Origin: Streptomyces sp. NRRL S-118
GTDB lineage: Bacteria > Actinomycetota > Actinomycetes > Streptomycetales > Streptomycetaceae
Length of the DNA stretch: 40,800 nucleotides
Direction of reading: 5' to 3'
NCBI RefSeq assembly: GCF_000716335.1
Contig: NZ_KL591030.1
Span: forward strand, 11,602 to 52,401
Shown here: positions 1 through 7,721 of the stretch, in pieces
How positions within the stretch are numbered: the first letter of the stretch is position 1
Layout of the letters: the number at the start of each line of letters is the position of its first letter
Notes under the pieces: generated by a model
What the model saw: the letters and a program-made list of their open reading frames with translations, nothing else
Database searches by the model: none
What the model was told of the DNA's origin: nothing
Position numbers and translations under genes: made by a program

Positions 1-3000
1 ACCATGGCCATGCGGCACGGCGTACTGCCCCGCACCCTGCACGCCGGCACACCGACGTCGCACGTCGACTGGTCCGGGGGCGCGGTGGAGCTGCTGCACG
101 AGCAGCGCGCGTGGCCCGAGGCGGGCCGGCCCCGCAGGGCAGGCGTGTCCTCCTTCGGGATCAGCGGCACCAACGCCCACGTGATCATCGAACAGGGGGA
201 CCTGGACGACCCGGCCGGCGACGACGCCCCGGCCGGCGACGGCACGGCGGCCGGCGACGGCACGGCGCCCGCCGCGGTCGTGCCCTGGCTGGTGTCGGCG
301 CGCACGGCCCCGGCCCTGACGGCCCAGGCGGTACGCCTGCACGACGCGGTCTCCGGCGAACGGGCGCCCCGCGTCGGCGACATCGCGGCGACGCTCGCCA
401 CCGGGCGCGCGGTCCTGGACCACCGAGCGGTCGTGCTCGGCACCGACCGGGCGGAACTGCTCTCCGGACTGGACGCGCTGGCCTCCGAGCAGCGTGCCGC
501 GGGCCTGATCACCGGCGCCGCCGGCGGTGTGCCGGACGTCGGCGTCCTGTTCTCCGGGCAGGGCAGCCAGCGCCTCGGCATGAGCTGGGAACTGGTGCGG
601 GACTTCCCCGTGTTCGCCGAGGCGTGGCATGCCGCCGGCGCCGCGCTCGCACCGCTGCTGGACCACCCGATCGACGAGGTCGTGGCGGCGGAGCCCGGTT
701 CGGAGCCGGCGGCACTGCTCGACGAGACCGCGATGACCCAACCGGCGCTGTTCGCCTTCGAGGTGGCGGCGTTCCGCCTGCTGGAGTCGCTCGGCGTCGT
801 TCCGTCCGTCCTGGTCGGGCACTCCATCGGCGAGCTGGCCGCCGCGCACGTGGCGGGCGTGTTCTCCCTCGCGGACGCGGCGCGCCTGGTGGCCGCGCGC
901 GGCCGGCTGATGCAGGCACTGCCCCGTGGCGGGGCCATGGTCGCCGTGCAGGCGCGCGAGGACGAGATCCGCGCGGCGATCGAGGGCCACCAGGACGCCG
1001 TCTGCATCGCCGCCGTGAACGGTCCGCACTCGACGGTGATCTCCGGCGACGAGGACACCGTCCTCGCCCTCAGGGCGAAGTTCTCCGGGGAGGGGTACAA
1101 GACCCAGCGCCTGAGGGTCTCGCACGCCTTCCACTCCCCGCTGATGGAGCCGATGCTGGCGGAGTTCGAGCAGGTGGCGCGGTCGGTGTCGTACGCGGCA
1201 CCGCGCCTGCCCGTCGTCTCCAACGTCACCGGCGCCCTCGCGGACGGTGAACTGGAGCGGCCGGAGTACTGGGTGCGCCACGTCCGCGAGGCGGTGCGCT
1301 TCGCCGACGGCGTGCGCGCCGCCGTGGCGGCCGGGGTGGAGGTGTTCGTCGAGGTCGGGCCGGACGCCGTGCTGTCCGCGATGGCCCGCGAGACCCTCGC
1401 CGACATCGCACCGGAGGCGACGGCCGTGCCGATGGCGCGCCGGTCGCGCCCCGAGCCCCGCGCGCTGGCCGAGGCGCTCGCCCGCTTGCACGTCATGGGC
1501 GTCGCGGTGGACTGGCGGGCGTACCTCGCGGCCGTCGGCGTCACCGGGCACCACGCCGACCTCCCCACCTACGCCTTCGAGCGGCAGCGGTACTGGGTGC
1601 GGCCGGAACCGCCGAAGGGCGACGTCGGCAGCGCCGGGCTCACCGCGGTCGGTCATCCGTTCCTCGCGGCGGCCACCGACGTCGCGGTGGGGGACCAGAT
1701 CGTCCTGAGCGGACACCTCGCACCGGCCACCGACACCTGGCTGGCCGACCACCGGATCTTCGGCAGCGCCGTCTTCCCCGGGACGGCCTACGTCGACCTC
1801 GCCCAGCAGGCGATGGACACGGCCGGGTGCGGCCGGATCGAGGAACTCACCCTGCAGACGCCGCTTGCCCTGACCGGCAACGCCGTCGACCTGCAGGTCA
1901 CCGTCGGCGCGGCGGACGACGCCGGCCGGCGGGAGATCGGCATCCACGCGCGGACGGCGGGGACGCGGTCGTGGACCCGGCACGCCGTCGGTGTCATCGC
2001 CCCCGGACCGGCCCCCGCACCCGCGGCCGCGCCGGACGCCTGGCCGCCGCCGGGCACCGACCCGGTCGAGCTGGACGGCTTCTACCCCGGGCTCGTGGAC
2101 CGCGGATACGGGTACGGGCCCGCCTTCCAGGGCCTGCGCGGCCTGTGGCGCTCCGGCGACGAGGCGTACGGCGAGATCCGGCTCCCCGACGACGTGCCGC
2201 ACGCCTCGTCCGGATTCGGCCTGCACCCCGCGCTGTTCGACGCGGCACTGCATCCGGTCCTCGCCCTGCTCGCCGGACCGGACCGGAAGCGGACCCTGCT
2301 GCCGTACGCCTGGTCCGGGGTGACGTTCCACGCGGCCGGCGGTGCGGACCTCCGGGTCCGGGCGGCGCGGATCGGGGTCGACGAGGTGTCGCTGCTGATC
2401 ACCGGGCCGGACGGCACGCCGGTCCTGTCGGTCGAGTCGCTGGCCCTGATGCCCGCGTCCGCGGACCAGCTCGCCGCGGTCGCCGCGGCGGACTCCTTGT
2501 TCACGCTGGACTGGACACCGCTCGCGGACACGGGCGGCGCGAGCCGCGCGGACGCCGAGTTCACCCATGTCACCGCGGCTGCGGGCGCGGACCTGCCCGC
2601 GTCGGCCCGGGCCACCGCGCGCGAGCTGCTCGGCCGGGTCCGGACCTGGCTCGACGACGGGACCCGGCGGGTCGTCGTCACCCGCGGCGCGGTCGCCCTC
2701 GGCGCGGACGAGACGCCGGACCTGGCACTCGCACCGGTGTGGGGCCTGATGCGGTCCGTGCAGGCCGAGCACCCGGACCGGTTCGTCCTGGTGGACACCG
2801 ACGGCGACGAGGCGTCGCGGGCCGTCCTGGAGACGCTGGACCTGTCCGAGCCGCAGCTGGCGATCCGCCGCGGGGTGGCGTACGTGCCGCGCCTGGCCGC
2901 CGCACCGGCGGCCACCGCCGGACGTCCGGAGTGGACCGACGGCACGGTGCTCCTCACCGGTGCCACCGGCGGCCTGGGCGCGCTGTTCGCCCGGCACCTG

Positions 3001-4116
3001 GTGACCGGGCACGGAGTGCGACGCCTGCTGCTGCTCAGCCGGCGCGGTCCCGCGGCACCGGGCGCCGGCGAACTGGCCGAGGAACTCACCGCGCTCGGGG
3101 CCGAGGTCGTGCAGGCCGCCTGCGACGTGTCCGACCGCGGCGCGCTGGCCGCCGAGCTCGCACGGATCCCGGCCGGGGCACCGCTGACCGCGGTGGTGCA
3201 CCTGGCGGGTGTGCTGGACGACAGCAGCGTGCGGACGATGACGCCGGAGCAGGTCGACCGGGTCTTCGCGCCGAAGGTCGACGCGGCGTGGCACCTGCAC
3301 GAGCTGACGAAGGACCAGGACCTGGCGGCGTTCGTCCTGTACTCCTCGGTCGCCGGTACGTTCGGCACGGCCGGCCAGGCGAACTACGCCTCCGCCAACG
3401 TGTTCCTCGACGCGCTGGCCGCCCACCGTCGCGCCTCGGGCCTGCCCGCGGTCTCGCTCGCCTGGGGCCCGTGGGAGCTCGGCATGGCGGGCGAGCTCGG
3501 CGAGGCGGACCTCGCGCGGTTCCGGCGTGCCGGGTTCGTGCCCGTCCCCGCCGCGACCGGGACCGCGCTGTTCGACACCGCGCTGCGCCTGGACACGTCG
3601 CTGGTGGTGCCGGCCGTGCTCGACCGGGCGGGGCTGGAGGAGCAGGAGACCGTGCACACCCTGTACCGCGGCATGGTCACCCCGCGGCGCCGCAAGACCG
3701 AGGAGAGCGGCGGGCCGGCGCTCGCGCGGCAGCTGGCCGACCTGTCGCGGGAGGAGCGGACGGAGAGGGTCCAGGAACTGCTGCTGTCCACCTCGGCCCT
3801 CGTCCTCGGCTACCCGTCCGCGGACCACCTCGACGCCCGGATGTCGTTCCAGGAGATCGGGTTCGACTCCCTGAGCGGGGTGGAGTTCCGCAACCACGTC
3901 AAGAAGGACACCGGCGTGGAGATCCCGGCGACGGTCATCTTCAACTACCCGACACCGGCGGCGCTGGCGGTGCACCTGCTGGACCGGCTGTTCGGGGAGG
4001 CCGGGCCCGTACCCGACGGTCCGGACGACGAGGCGACGGCCATGGACGAACTCGACCAGGAGATCGACGACCTCGACCTCGAGGAACTGATCCAGCGGAC
4101 GCTGCTGTCCGACTGA
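1..4116 (+). CDS. Modular type I polyketide synthase, C-terminal part (KS end-AT-DH-KR-ACP), 5' truncated by window
   Basis: The reading frame is open from base 1, so the gene starts outside the window. Numbering from the Met at base 4, residues 1-65 are the end of a ketosynthase (SSFGISGTNAHVIIE). The acyltransferase has GQGSQ, nucleophile S274 in GHSIGE, and H374-AFH, the pattern of malonyl-CoA-specific domains. The dehydratase keeps the HxxxGxxxxP motif (H583) and the second catalytic Asp (D746, HPALFDAALHP). The ketoreductase has the GATGGLG NADPH loop near 985, an LDD motif at 1071-1073 (B-type) and catalytic Y1128 in QANYASAN. The ACP carries S1289 in GFDSL. There is no enoylreductase and no thioesterase. 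The protein ends in an acidic tail (DELDQEIDDLDLEELIQRTL) that resembles a C-terminal docking element. I infer one chain-extension step with malonyl-CoA giving an E double bond, with the chain handed to another protein or to a separate thioesterase. The product is unknown. Confidence 0.95.
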   Translation, partial: TMAMRHGVLPRTLHAGTPTSHVDWSGGAVELLHEQRAWPEAGRPRRAGVSSFGISGTNAHVIIEQGDLDDPAGDDAPAGDGTAAGDGTAPAAVVPWLVSARTAPALTAQAVRLHDAVSGERAPRVGDIAATLATGRAVLDHRAVVLGTDRAELLSGLDALASEQRAAGLITGAAGGVPDVGVLFSGQGSQRLGMSWELVRDFPVFAEAWHAAGAALAPLLDHPIDEVVAAEPGSEPAALLDETAMTQPALFAFEVAAFRLLESLGVVPSVLVGHSIGELAAAHVAGVFSLADAARLVAARGRLMQALPRGGAMVAVQAREDEIRAAIEGHQDAVCIAAVNGPHSTVISGDEDTVLALRAKFSGEGYKTQRLRVSHAFHSPLMEPMLAEFEQVARSVSYAAPRLPVVSNVTGALADGELERPEYWVRHVREAVRFADGVRAAVAAGVEVFVEVGPDAVLSAMARETLADIAPEATAVPMARRSRPEPRALAEALARLHVMGVAVDWRAYLAAVGVTGHHADLPTYAFERQRYWVRPEPPKGDVGSAGLTAVGHPFLAAATDVAVGDQIVLSGHLAPATDTWLADHRIFGSAVFPGTAYVDLAQQAMDTAGCGRIEELTLQTPLALTGNAVDLQVTVGAADDAGRREIGIHARTAGTRSWTRHAVGVIAPGPAPAPAAAPDAWPPPGTDPVELDGFYPGLVDRGYGYGPAFQGLRGLWRSGDEAYGEIRLPDDVPHASSGFGLHPALFDAALHPVLALLAGPDRKRTLLPYAWSGVTFHAAGGADLRVRAARIGVDEVSLLITGPDGTPVLSVESLALMPASADQLAAVAAADSLFTLDWTPLADTGGASRADAEFTHVTAAAGADLPASARATARELLGRVRTWLDDGTRRVVVTRGAVALGADETPDLALAPVWGLMRSVQAEHPDRFVLVDTDGDEASRAVLETLDLSEPQLAIRRGVAYVPRLAAAPAATAGRPEWTDGTVLLTGATGGLGALFARHLVTGHGVRRLLLLSRRGPAAPGAGELAEELTALGAEVVQAACDVSDRGALAAELARIPAGAPLTAVVHLAGVLDDSSVRTMTPEQVDRVFAPKVDAAWHLHELTKDQDLAAFVLYSSVAGTFGTAGQANYASANVFLDALAAHRRASGLPAVSLAWGPWELGMAGELGEADLARFRRAGFVPVPAATGTALFDTALRLDTSLVVPAVLDRAGLEEQETVHTLYRGMVTPRRRKTEESGGPALARQLADLSREERTERVQELLLSTSALVLGYPSADHLDARMSFQEIGFDSLSGVEFRNHVKKDTGVEIPATVIFNYPTPAALAVHLLDRLFGEAGPVPDGPDDEATAMDELDQEIDDLDLEELIQRTLLSD

Positions 4117-4124
4117 ACCGGCGA

Positions 4125-4196
4125 GCGGTGGGGGCCGGTACCGCACGGGACGCCCTGCGGCCCGTGCCCGGCCGGGACGTGCACGGCCCCCACCGC
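4125..4196 (+). terminator. Nested inverted repeat after the PKS gene, possible terminator
   Basis: A perfect 12-base pair of arms (4125-4136 and 4185-4196) encloses a second inverted repeat (GCACGGG at 4143-4149, CCCGTGC at 4161-4167). It starts 8 bases after the PKS stop and has no T-run, as is common in Streptomyces. It could end or attenuate transcription before the thioesterase genes. Confidence 0.45.
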
Positions 4197-4263
4197 CGCC
4201 GGCCGCCCGGCCCCGTACGACCGGAACGAAAGACCGGCCACCCGAACGAGAGGAAGTGGACTC

Positions 4264-5049
4264 ATGGAACGAACACGTCGACGCGACGGCCTGTGGATAC
4301 GGGAAGCCGGCCCCACGCCGCAGAAGGACGCGCCCGTGCGCCTGGTGTGCTTCCCGCACGCCGGTGGCGCGGCGTCCTTCTACCACCCCCTGGCGGCCGA
4401 GGTGGGCACGGCCGCCGACGTGGTGGCCGTGCAGTACCCGGGCCGCCAGGACCGCCGCGCCGAACCGGCGTGCGTGACCATCGCCGAACTCGCCGACCGC
4501 GTGCACGACGAGATCCAGGCGTGGACGGACCGGCCCCTGGTGTTCTTCGGGCACAGCATGGGTGCGGTCGTCGCCTACGAGGTCGTCCGCCGCATGCAGC
4601 GGCAGGGCGAGCACAGGCCCATCGGGCTGATCGTCTCGGGCCGCCGCGCGCCGTGCCTGCCCGTCCCGGCGCGCAACATCCACCTGCGGGGCGACGCCGC
4701 CCTGATCGACGAGCTGCGGCGGCAGAGCGGAACCGCGGCCGGCCTCCTGGAGGACCCGGAGATCGTCCGCATGATCCTGCCCTCGCTGCGCGGCGACTAC
4801 CGGGCGATCGAGACCTACCGCCACCAGGAAGGGGACGAACCGGCCTGCCCCATCACGGCGATGACCGGCCGCCAGGACCCGGCCGCCACCGTGGAACAGG
4901 TACGTGCCTGGGAGAACCACACCCACGCGGCCTTCGAGCTGCGGCTCTTCACCGGCGGCCACTTCTACCTCAGCGACCAGTGGGACGCGGTCGGCGCGGC
5001 CGTCCGCGACTGCCTCACCGCCTTCGCCCGGCCCGTGGCCACCCACTGA
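4264..5049 (+). CDS. Type II thioesterase (first of a tandem pair)
   Basis: This 261-aa alpha/beta hydrolase belongs to the discrete thioesterases of polyketide and nonribosomal peptide clusters, which remove wrong or stalled acyl groups from carrier proteins. Visible family marks are RLVCFPHAGG near residue 21, YPGRQDRR near 59, nucleophile S98 in GHSMGA, D205 in TGRQDP and H233 in GGHFYL, giving a complete Ser-Asp-His triad. The ATG at 4264 is preceded by a purine-rich GAGAGGAAG. It follows the PKS gene by 147 bases and is 14 bases from the next thioesterase, so the two are very likely co-transcribed. The length is normal for the family. Since the PKS lacks a thioesterase domain, one of the pair may release the final chain instead of only editing. 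Confidence 0.93.
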   Translation: MERTRRRDGLWIREAGPTPQKDAPVRLVCFPHAGGAASFYHPLAAEVGTAADVVAVQYPGRQDRRAEPACVTIAELADRVHDEIQAWTDRPLVFFGHSMGAVVAYEVVRRMQRQGEHRPIGLIVSGRRAPCLPVPARNIHLRGDAALIDELRRQSGTAAGLLEDPEIVRMILPSLRGDYRAIETYRHQEGDEPACPITAMTGRQDPAATVEQVRAWENHTHAAFELRLFTGGHFYLSDQWDAVGAAVRDCLTAFARPVATH

Positions 5050-5063
5050 GAACGGAGGAGACG

Positions 5064-5819
5064 ATGAGCGAAGTGACCGTGAACACCGGTGCCTGGCTGC
5101 GGCGCTACCATCCGGCGGACGCCGCTCCCACGCGCCTGGTGTGCTTCCCGCACGCGGGCGGGTCGGCCACGTACTACTTTCCGCTGTCCCGGTCCTTGTC
5201 GCCGGCCGTCGACGTGCTGGCCGTGCAGTACCCGGGCCGGCAGGACCGCCGGAACGAGGCCCCGGTCGGCGACGTGGCCGAGCTCGCCGACCTCGTGACC
5301 GAGGAGCTGCGGCCCTGGGCGGACCGTCCGCTGGCGCTCTTCGGCCACAGCCTCGGAGCCACCCTCGCCTACGAGGTCGCCCTGCGGCTCGAAGCCGGCG
5401 GCGTCGAGCCGGTGAGGCTGTTCGCCTCCGGCCGGCGGGCGCCGTCCTGCCACCGCGACCAGGACGCGGTCCACCTCGCCGACGACGAGACGCTCCTCAC
5501 CACCGTCAGGTCCCTGCGCGGCACCAGACCGGAGGTGCTGGCGGACGACGCGCTGCTGCGCCGCCTGCTGCCGGCGTTCCGCGGCGACTACCAGGCCGCC
5601 GAGACCTACCGCCGGAGCCCCGGTGCGCCGCTGCTGCGCTGCCCGGTCACGGTGCTCACCGGTACCGCCGACCCGGAGGTCACCCGGGCGGAGGCCGACG
5701 CGTGGGCGGACCACACGACAGGCGGGTTCACACTGCACGAGTTCCCCGGCGGTCACTTCTACCTCAACGAACACGCCCTGTCCGTGATCGCCCGCATCCG
5801 CGAGGCGCTCGATCGCTGA
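5064..5819 (+). CDS. Type II thioesterase (second of a tandem pair)
   Basis: This is a 251-aa alpha/beta hydrolase, clearly a paralogue of the preceding gene: the RLVCFPHAGG and YPGRQDRR blocks are shared almost exactly. The triad is S96 (GHSLGA), D203 (GTADPE) and H231 (GGHFYL). The ATG at 5064 has a strong GGAGGAG Shine-Dalgarno just upstream; the longer open frame in front of it overlaps the PKS and the first thioesterase and is not coding. The likely role is hydrolysis of acyl chains from PKS carrier proteins in the cytoplasm. Having two adjacent copies suggests split duties, such as editing versus release, but the sequence alone does not say which does what. It is the last PKS-linked gene on this strand. 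Confidence 0.93.
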   Translation: MSEVTVNTGAWLRRYHPADAAPTRLVCFPHAGGSATYYFPLSRSLSPAVDVLAVQYPGRQDRRNEAPVGDVAELADLVTEELRPWADRPLALFGHSLGATLAYEVALRLEAGGVEPVRLFASGRRAPSCHRDQDAVHLADDETLLTTVRSLRGTRPEVLADDALLRRLLPAFRGDYQAAETYRRSPGAPLLRCPVTVLTGTADPEVTRAEADAWADHTTGGFTLHEFPGGHFYLNEHALSVIARIREALDR

Positions 5820-5842
5820 GCGCACCCGCGGGGTGAGGGACT

Positions 5843-6292
5843 TCAGGCCGGGGAATCCAGTTCGGCCCGCACGGTCTTGCCACCGGGCGGATGGGGGAGC
5901 GTCTCCCAGTGGTCGGCGATCGCGGTGACGAGCGAGAGGCCGCGCCCGCCGGCGTGGAGCACTGCGCCGGGTGCGGCGCTCGCGGGACGGACCACCGGCC
6001 ACCTGTCCCCGCGCGCGTCGGTGACGTCGATGCGAAGGCGGCGGCCCGGCGGAGCCTCGAACCCGAGGGTCAGCCGAAAGCTGCGACCGGGCAGATGGCC
6101 GTGGAGTACGGCGTTCGCCGCAAGCTCCGCCACGACGATCTCGGCACGCTCCGTGAGGTCCTGCGGGGCGCCCCAGGACCGCAGTTGGCTCACGCTGAGC
6201 AGCCGGGCGAGCCGGGCACCGCGCCGTGTGGAGGACAGCAGCTGCGTGAAGGCCAGGGGAGAGGTGGTGAAAGGGGGAGCGGGTTGGTTCAT
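5843..6292 (-). CDS. Small ATP-binding protein, HATPase of the anti-sigma (RsbW-like) type
   Basis: This 149-aa protein is a single GHKL/HATPase_c domain: N-box N60 in ELAANAVLHG, D92 in the G1 region (VTDARGD) and GGRGL at 115-119. Such stand-alone domains act as anti-sigma or switch kinases in Streptomyces. I chose the ATG at 6292 because homology starts there; the frame stays open to an ATG at 6367, and no convincing Shine-Dalgarno supports either. It is convergent with the second thioesterase and divergent from the XRE regulator at 6450. Together with the XRE/DUF5753 and DUF397 genes it forms the triad known around whiJ and abaA in Streptomyces, which points to a role in developmental or antibiotic switching. 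The partner protein is unknown. Confidence 0.85.
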   Translation of the reverse strand: MNQPAPPFTTSPLAFTQLLSSTRRGARLARLLSVSQLRSWGAPQDLTERAEIVVAELAANAVLHGHLPGRSFRLTLGFEAPPGRRLRIDVTDARGDRWPVVRPASAAPGAVLHAGGRGLSLVTAIADHWETLPHPPGGKTVRAELDSPA

Positions 6293-6449
6293 GGCGCCAG
6301 CGTGACGTCCGGATGCGACGGTACGCGAGCCTCGCACCCCGTACGCCGAGTCAGCGTACGGGCACAAAGAGTGGACGGTACGCCCGCCCAGCCGTCACGC
6401 TGAGTGCCGAACGTGTACGGGCTCGAGCGGCTGGAGAGAGGGGCGGCGG

Positions 6450-7331
6450 ATGGACATCGCCGAAGCGGAGACGGCCACGGGAGTGGGCTCCCGGACGGTT
6501 CCGGCGGGGGAGGGGGAGCGGGAACCCCACCCGTCGGACAGTCTGCGCACGTTCGGCGCGGTCGTCCAGGCGTTGCGCGAACACGCGGGGCTCAGCCGGG
6601 GCGAGCTGGCCGCCGTCGTCCAGTACTCCCGACACACCGTGGAGTCGGTGGAGTTGGGCCGCCGGATGCCGGACGAGGCGTTCGTCGAGCGTGCGGAGGA
6701 AGCGCTGGGCAACACCGGCGCGCTGCGCAGGGCCGCTCGCCATCTCAGCCGGGGCGAGGTGGGCCTCGCGGCGTGGTTCCGGCGATGGGCGCGGCTGGAG
6801 CGGGAGGCGGTGAGCCTGTGCACGTACGAGTGCCGGCTGGTGCCGGGCTTGCTGCAGTCGGAAGAGTACGCGAGGGCGGTGTTCGAGGGCACGATCCCGC
6901 TGCGGACCGACGAGGAGCTGGAGGCGCAGCTGATCGCGCGGATGGAGCGGCAGCGGATGATGCGGGAGAAGCCCACCGTGCCGTTCAGCTTCATCGTCGA
7001 GGAGCATGTGTTCCGGCGGCGGTTCGGGGACGCGGAGGCGATGCGCGGGCTGTTGGAGCATGTGCTGGAGCGGAGCGCCCCGCGCAATGTGACGCTGCAG
7101 GTGGTCCCGCTGGACGCGGGGCTGCACGCCTGTCTGGACGGTCCGGTGCAGGTGCTGGAGACACCGGAGGGCCGACGGCTCGGGTACTCGGAGGGGCAGA
7201 AGAACGGGCGGCTCATCTCCGACTCGAAAGAGGTGAGTGTGCTCTGCCATCGCTATGAAACACTGCGCTCGCAGGCCCTGAGCCCGAAGGAATCCAGGGA
7301 CCTGCTGGAGCGACTGCGAGGAGAGCTATGA
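6450..7331 (+). CDS. XRE-family regulator with DUF5753 domain (WhiJ-like)
   Basis: The 293-aa protein has an N-terminal helix-turn-helix at about residues 33-88 (LREHAGLSRGELAAVVQYSR, then SVELGRRMP) and a C-terminal DUF5753 region at about 108-290, marked by YECRLVPGLLQSEEYARA and a terminal segment LISDSKEVSVL. Streptomyces genomes carry many such proteins, each paired with a small DUF397 protein; WhiJ is the studied example and represses sporulation functions. The ATG at 6450 is preceded by GAGAGAGGGGCGG. Its stop overlaps the start of the DUF397 gene (ATGA), which indicates translational coupling. The target operator is unknown. The divergent 157-base spacing to the HATPase gene is the likely regulated region. 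Confidence 0.92.
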   Translation: MDIAEAETATGVGSRTVPAGEGEREPHPSDSLRTFGAVVQALREHAGLSRGELAAVVQYSRHTVESVELGRRMPDEAFVERAEEALGNTGALRRAARHLSRGEVGLAAWFRRWARLEREAVSLCTYECRLVPGLLQSEEYARAVFEGTIPLRTDEELEAQLIARMERQRMMREKPTVPFSFIVEEHVFRRRFGDAEAMRGLLEHVLERSAPRNVTLQVVPLDAGLHACLDGPVQVLETPEGRRLGYSEGQKNGRLISDSKEVSVLCHRYETLRSQALSPKESRDLLERLRGEL

Positions 7332-7519
7332 GCAACGGCACGGCGGGACTCGCCTGGTTCAAGTCCGGCTACAGCGGCAGTGAGGGCGACAGTTGCGTGG
7401 AGGTCGCGATCGCCGAACAGGCCGTCCACGTACGGGACTCCAAGGACGTGAGCCGCCCGGCCCTGTCGGTCGGCCGCGACGGCTGGCAGCGGTTCGTGCG
7501 GTTCGCGTCGGAGCGCTGA
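7328..7519 (+). CDS. DUF397 small protein, partner of the XRE regulator
   Basis: This 63-aa protein fits the DUF397 family: WFKSGYSGSEGDSCVEVA near the N-terminus, VHVRDSKD in the middle and W..FVRFA at the end. The start codon overlaps the upstream stop by four bases. In characterised pairs the DUF397 protein antagonises or modulates its cognate XRE/DUF5753 regulator, so it probably binds the product of 6450-7331. The chemistry of that interaction is not visible here. Confidence 0.92.
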   Translation: MSNGTAGLAWFKSGYSGSEGDSCVEVAIAEQAVHVRDSKDVSRPALSVGRDGWQRFVRFASER

Positions 7520-7528
7520 GCCCGAGAG

Positions 7529-7568
7529 GTGCCGTCCGCCGCGTCCGCTGAGCGCGGCAGGACGGCAC
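7529..7568 (+). terminator. GC-rich hairpin after the DUF397 gene
   Basis: The left arm (7529-7543) pairs with the right arm (7553-7568) through 15 base pairs with one bulged A at 7559. The loop is 9 bases. It begins 10 bases after the DUF397 stop. No T-run follows, as is usual for Streptomyces terminators. Confidence 0.7.
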
Positions 7569-7721
7569 ACCTTCCCGGGCGCGGAGGCGTCGGGTGCGGG
7601 TGTGAGGTCGCCCCGCGGCTCGAAGCCGGCGTTGCCGGGACGTGCCAGCGACGGCGTGGCGGCGACGGCGTGGCGGCCGCTCGACCCGTGACGGACGGGC
7701 ACCGGTGGTCGCATCAGCGGG

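Noticed and set aside
1827..5063. Frame-3 extension upstream of the second thioesterase
   Set aside because: It overlaps the PKS and the first thioesterase; the true start is fixed by GGAGGAG before 5064.
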